Shown piece by piece: positions 42,205 through 45,408 of a stretch of 45,408 nucleotides of DNA. Every line of letters begins with the position of its first letter. Position 1 is the stretch's first letter. The translations under genes and the position numbers were made by a program. The DNA lies in contig JAVJRN010000004.1 of the NCBI GenBank assembly GCA_040218415.1, forward strand, positions 1 through 45,408. The letters are read 5' to 3'. The notes beneath the pieces are model-generated. The model saw nothing but the letters and a program-made list of their open reading frames with translations, ran no database searches and was not told the origin of the DNA. Source of the stretch: JAVJRN01 sp040218415. Its GTDB lineage: Bacteria; Bacteroidota; Bacteroidia; Cytophagales; Cyclobacteriaceae.

Positions 42205-42603
42205 ATGAAAATGGATAAAAAAGTATTACTCTCCACTTTATGGATATTTGTAACAGTCAATTACATCTTTTGTGATGTGTTTACTCTCTTTCATGCTCCC
42301 GATCTCAATCAGTTTTTAACAGGCCAAGTTGGCGGCATAGAGCTATCAGAAAGCTTCTTGCTAACATTTGCCATCATCATGGAATTTGCCATGGTCATGA
42401 TTGTATTATCAAGGTTTTTTAAATATTCTTTAAATCGCTGGTTTAATATTATTGGAGGAATTGCTTTCACATTAATTCAAGCTGCAACATTACTAGATGG
42501 TGACTTTACCATGCACTATCTCTTTTTTAGTCTAGTAGAAATATCAGCGACCATATACATTGGCTGGACAGCATGGAATTGGAGAAATCCAGAAGGAGGT
42601 TGA
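42205..42603 (+). CDS. DUF6326-type membrane protein
   Basis: 132 residues with four hydrophobic segments. LLSTLWIFVTVNYIFCDVFT, FLLTFAIIMEFAMVMIVLSR, RWFNIIGGIAFTLIQAATLL and LVEISATIYIGWTAWNW follow the pattern of DUF6326 proteins, which are four-helix membrane proteins of unknown role. It follows a fragment of the lipoprotein gene, as the DUF4386 gene does. Confidence 0.7.
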   Translation: MKMDKKVLLSTLWIFVTVNYIFCDVFTLFHAPDLNQFLTGQVGGIELSESFLLTFAIIMEFAMVMIVLSRFFKYSLNRWFNIIGGIAFTLIQAATLLDGDFTMHYLFFSLVEISATIYIGWTAWNWRNPEGG

Positions 42604-42863
42604 CCTGAAAAAAGCGGTTTTCTGATTTAAACCACAATTAGTTCCGGCAATTTCACGAAGAATTTCTATTCTTCTAATATCAATCAATAAAAGCGTTCTA
42701 TATCTTTAGCAGGATAGTCTTTCCAAACCCGTCAATAAGCACCTAAAAGTATATACCAAATTGACGTACTTCTATGGCGAGACGATTTTACCTCAAGCAT
42801 GGATTTTATTCCCTGATCAAGGAGATTGAACTGATTATTATTGTAAACACTAAAATAATCCTA

Positions 42864-43934
42864 ATGATCGGGTCTTTGACCAAATTGGTAAACCACACAT
42901 GTATTACTGTCCTTACTGCATGGCTTATTTCAGCGTCGCTCCTTTCCTGTACCCAAGAAGAAATTAGCGATATGGGAGCGGAAGAAGAACTTGAGCTTGA
43001 GCAAGAAGTTGACGAATTTGAGACCCCAATATTATTAAGCGCATCTCCATCAATTTTTGAAATTGAACTTAAATGGGAATCTTTTGAAGGAGCCATTGGC
43101 TATGAGCTGGATGTTGCGAAGGATATAGATTTTACTAGTATTTTGGCTAATTATAATGCCCGCCGACTACAAAACACAACTTATACAGTAAGCAATCTTG
43201 AGTCAAGTACTGAATATCATTTGAGAATTCGTGCTGTAATCCAAAGAGATTCGGTGACAGAAAACTCCAATACAATGACGATTACTACTCTCGAATATGA
43301 ACCCTGTGAAGATCCTGTTAATTTAATTATTCTTGAGTCAGAAGGTGTTATAAGGGCCGAATTTGAGAATGGTGACTTTGGACAAGGCTGGTTATTGAAT
43401 GAGACTGATCCTCAGGCATCAGGAAATGGATATATGGTGTGGACGAAATTAGATTACTTTTCCGCACCTAGCAATGACCTTACAACATTCAATATTCAAA
43501 TATCCAATCCAGGGACTTATCACTTTTTATGGAAAAGCGCATACACAATAGGAGAGCTAGGTACCGAACATAATGACACTTGGTTAAGGTTTCCTGATGC
43601 CGCAGATTATTATGCTCAAAAACCATCAGGAGTGAAGGTTTATCCCAAAGGTGTAGGTAAAACACCCAATCCGGAAGGGGCTTCTCATGATGGCTGGTTT
43701 AAGGTGTATCGGAGCGGAAATGATAAAGGGTTTAAATGGCAAGCGCGGACATATGATCGTGATCCTCATCAAATCTATGCCACATTTGACACTCCGGGAA
43801 AGTATACCATGGAAGTATCTGCAAGGTCTAATGGACATGGTATTGATCAATTCGTATTGTATTTGAATTCATTGGATCAATCAGAAGCAACTACAGCAAA
43901 CTTTAGTGAAGTTAAATGTACCATCCCAGACTAG
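42864..43934 (+). CDS. Lipoprotein with FN3 and carbohydrate-binding-like domain
   Basis: About 356 residues from ATG 42864 (MIGSLTKLVNHTCITVLTAW), with lipobox LLSC. A longer frame to 42774 would put residues before the signal and is rejected. An acidic linker (EEELELEQEVDEFE) is followed by an FN3 domain at about residues 45-140 (IELKWESFEGAIGYELDVAK, LESSTEYHLRIRAV). The C-terminal 180 residues carry WTKLDYFSAPS, WKSAYTIG and RSNGHGIDQFVLYL, resembling the C-terminal carbohydrate-binding-type module of some glycoside hydrolases, here without an enzyme. It is probably a surface glycan-binding lipoprotein. Confidence 0.65.
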   Translation: MIGSLTKLVNHTCITVLTAWLISASLLSCTQEEISDMGAEEELELEQEVDEFETPILLSASPSIFEIELKWESFEGAIGYELDVAKDIDFTSILANYNARRLQNTTYTVSNLESSTEYHLRIRAVIQRDSVTENSNTMTITTLEYEPCEDPVNLIILESEGVIRAEFENGDFGQGWLLNETDPQASGNGYMVWTKLDYFSAPSNDLTTFNIQISNPGTYHFLWKSAYTIGELGTEHNDTWLRFPDAADYYAQKPSGVKVYPKGVGKTPNPEGASHDGWFKVYRSGNDKGFKWQARTYDRDPHQIYATFDTPGKYTMEVSARSNGHGIDQFVLYLNSLDQSEATTANFSEVKCTIPD

Positions 43935-44079
43935 TTTGCTCAAAGAATGCTGATCATCCAATTTCTTGACACCCCATTCATGGCTGATACATAATTTTAC
44001 ACCATCAGCGCGAAAGTTACTTCCCTATGCCTAACCCAGCTATTTGACATCAAACAATTCCTTCTCACCTGCACATTCC

Positions 44080-44270
44080 AAAATACTTCCTACTTGTACC
44101 CCGTTGTAATTTATCGAAAGAAGCACTACTTTGTGACCCGAAACTGAAAGGCTTGAGTGGATAGTGACTGTTTAGCTCCATCTGTAGCGCGATAAGTTTT
44201 GGGAATTAAATAGATTTTAAAAAATACAAGGAGGATAACAACCAGTGGTGTTGTTATCCGGTTGTTAGGT
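44080..44270 (+). repeat. 190-bp repeat with attI-like end, copy 2
   Basis: Second copy of the repeat at 32641. The end has GGATAACAAC and GTTGTTATCC (44233-44242 and 44250-44259) as a perfect hairpin, followed by a second GTTGTTA and the junction box GTTAGGT (44264-44270). Two direct GTTGTTA motifs before the crossover recall the direct repeats of attI sites. The junction reads TTGTTA, not CGTTA as after attC elements, consistent with the first position of an array. Confidence 0.6.
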
Positions 44271-44275
44271 CTCAT

Positions 44276-45178
44276 ATGCGGAAATTCACAACTATATTAA
44301 CCCTTCTCTCTTTTGGCGCATTTGGTCAGCAATTTCCAACAGTAATTGACTCTGCCGCACCAACTGAACTTTTCTCAACTTCGGTAATGATTGAAGGCGG
44401 TTTTGAACTCATAGGGATTTCTGAAGATTATAGCTCCTTTGACCTCTCTAATGTCGAACGACTTTACGAAGATCATCTTCACAGAAGTGTGAGGTTCATT
44501 TTTGATAACGGGGAACCCGAAATCATTTATGACGCTGATTCCATATTTGAAGATATTGAATTCGACATAGACATCCCCCCAACAGAAATGCCACCGCCCC
44601 CACCTCCCGTTCCAAATCCGGTCAAAAAATACAGATTAGGCTCTAACCTTAAAATTGTAATTGATACTTCTCAAATTGTGTCAATTCCAGACTATACCGA
44701 CAACTCATTTATGAACCTGCATGAAGGTGAAACAGTCAAAGATATCTATGAATCCGAATTAACTTTCCTGTCCAAATATTACAAACCATCCACCAAACTT
44801 GTCGAGGCATATCCAGTTCTGATTGAGAACATTTCCGATTCGGTCAGAAATATTGAAACACAGGAAGGATGGCTTTACATGATTCAAGAGGCTCAGGATG
44901 AACAAGGAAATTGGCGGCCAATTGAATATTTAGATTATAGAGCTGTATGTGGAAATAGCTATGGAAACTCTAAACTTTTGCCTAATGAATACCTTATTTC
45001 TAAGATTTATAAATATGATGGTGATTTTCAGACTAAACTACGAGTCAAGTTTTCCACCAACAAGGAAGTCTATTATTCGAACGAATTTACTGGAAGAATT
45101 AACCGTTCTCAATTCGAGCCTCCTGAGTATTTAATTGTTAGAACGGATCACCTGAACGCCCACTTTCTGGAGAATTAA
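44276..45178 (+). CDS. Right array cassette 1: secreted protein of unknown function
   Basis: 300 residues with a short signal peptide (MRKFTTILTLLSFGAFGQQF). The ATG is 2 bp after the paired cassette-start bases, so there is almost no leader. A proline-rich spacer, PPTEMPPPPPPVPNP, at about residues 101-115 separates two domains. The second contains RLGSNLKIVIDTSQIVSIPD and later WLYMIQEAQDEQGNWRPIEY, and a GNSYGNSKL segment. No family recognised. Proline spacers with flanking domains are common in exported Bacteroidota proteins. Confidence 0.72.
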   Translation: MRKFTTILTLLSFGAFGQQFPTVIDSAAPTELFSTSVMIEGGFELIGISEDYSSFDLSNVERLYEDHLHRSVRFIFDNGEPEIIYDADSIFEDIEFDIDIPPTEMPPPPPPVPNPVKKYRLGSNLKIVIDTSQIVSIPDYTDNSFMNLHEGETVKDIYESELTFLSKYYKPSTKLVEAYPVLIENISDSVRNIETQEGWLYMIQEAQDEQGNWRPIEYLDYRAVCGNSYGNSKLLPNEYLISKIYKYDGDFQTKLRVKFSTNKEVYYSNEFTGRINRSQFEPPEYLIVRTDHLNAHFLEN

Positions 45179-45184
45179 AACGAG

Positions 45185-45408
45185 ACCTAACAGGCGCTAT
45201 CGGTTATATGCCAAAGTGCTTTCTGGCTGGTTTCAGTGTAACTCGACCGTGAATCTGCCGCTGAGGAAAGTTCTGTGCTTTCTACTGAGTGCAGCTCGCA
45301 GGATTTTTATCTTTTGGAACGCAGTGCCACTTTGAACCGTTGTGAGCTTCGGCAGATTTCACTAGATTGTGCTATTAAACAAGCTGTGGGCATACAACCG
45401 ATAGCTTA
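45185..45408 (+). repeat. attC-like element 7, truncated at the window end
   Basis: R'' is ACCTAAC (45185-45191). The outer arms TATCGGTTATATGCC and GGCATACAACCGATA pair with one wobble, and the inner arms AATCTGCCG (45252-45260) and CGGCAGATT (45350-45358) pair perfectly. The apical segment GCAGGATTTTTATCTTT is present. The R' GTT box must lie within a few bases past the window. It shows that the same site family is used at both arrays, about 39 kb apart. Confidence 0.82.

Larger units (their letters stand above)
44264..45408 (+). mobile_element. Second cassette array, first cassette and start of its attC, cut by the window edge
   Basis: The cassette starts GTTAGGTCTC (44264-44273), exactly complementary to GAGACCTAAC (45182-45191) after its gene. 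The downstream element is a member of the same attC family as the left array. The array continues beyond the window, and its length and any integrase are unknown. Confidence 0.8.

Overview
The window looks like a chromosomal segment of a Bacteroidota bacterium, most likely a marine Cytophagales relative. The grounds are an AT-rich genome, several secreted proteins with type IX secretion (T9SS) C-terminal sorting domains and PNP-type motifs, MBG-repeat proteins, many small lipoproteins with Bacteroidota-style lipoboxes, mostly absent Shine-Dalgarno sites, and families typical of the phylum (CBU_0592-like, DUF2892, DUF4386, DUF6326, TolB/TPR/AraC fusion regulators). The genus is an inference. 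I saw no rRNA, tRNA or CRISPR array.

The outstanding feature is an integron-type gene cassette array at 403-5733, with the start of a second array at 44264 running off the right edge. Seven small plus-strand genes on the left, mostly lipoproteins and membrane proteins of unknown function, are separated by six related elements of 231-237 bp. Each element starts with an R''-like box ending in AAC and ends in a GTT box. The bases following GTT at the start of a cassette are the reverse complement of the bases preceding AAC in that same cassette's own downstream element. This holds over 9-10 bp, perfectly in five of six left cassettes and with one mismatch in the sixth, and again perfectly on the right. 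That is the relation produced by integron cassette circularisation and G/TT crossover. The elements also share covarying inner stems and a conserved apical segment, so they resemble attC sites of about twice the usual length. No integrase lies in the window. The left edge carries the 5' end of an IS630-like transposase. The last left cassette lacks its attC, and a 19-bp direct repeat (206-224 and 5735-5753) brackets the array.

From 5.8 to 9.0 kb come small membrane genes and a Spy-like / ECF sigma / anti-sigma-like / Spy-like envelope-stress module. At 9.1-10.1 kb is decayed DNA: a LuxR-family pseudogene split by a 190-bp MITE whose 5-bp target duplication is visible, and a dead copy of the start of the next gene. 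From 10.2 to 14.6 kb lie a secreted beta-helix protein and a 1116-residue repeat/MBG/T9SS protein. From 14.9 to 19.9 kb are a zinc-ribbon methyltransferase, a CrtA-like monooxygenase, a putative zinc peptidase with an HDxxH motif, an FkbM methyltransferase and a PAS-SpoIIE phosphatase. A dead IS4-type transposase precedes a T9SS-exported sulfatase (21.6-23.9 kb). An ABC-F ATPase, a secreted repeat protein, a PadR regulator with its partner membrane protein, and an AraC / DUF2892 / SDR cluster follow to 32 kb.

From 32 to 44.2 kb the region is built from duplicated modules. There is a second MITE, two copies of a 190-bp repeat ending in an attI-like GTTAGRT, one intact TolB/TPR/AraC regulator with two dead AraC tails, and one intact lipoprotein gene with two dead C-terminal fragments, interspersed with small membrane proteins, a CPBP protease, a serine hydrolase and outer-membrane-type proteins. 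The second cassette array starts directly after the second 190-bp repeat.
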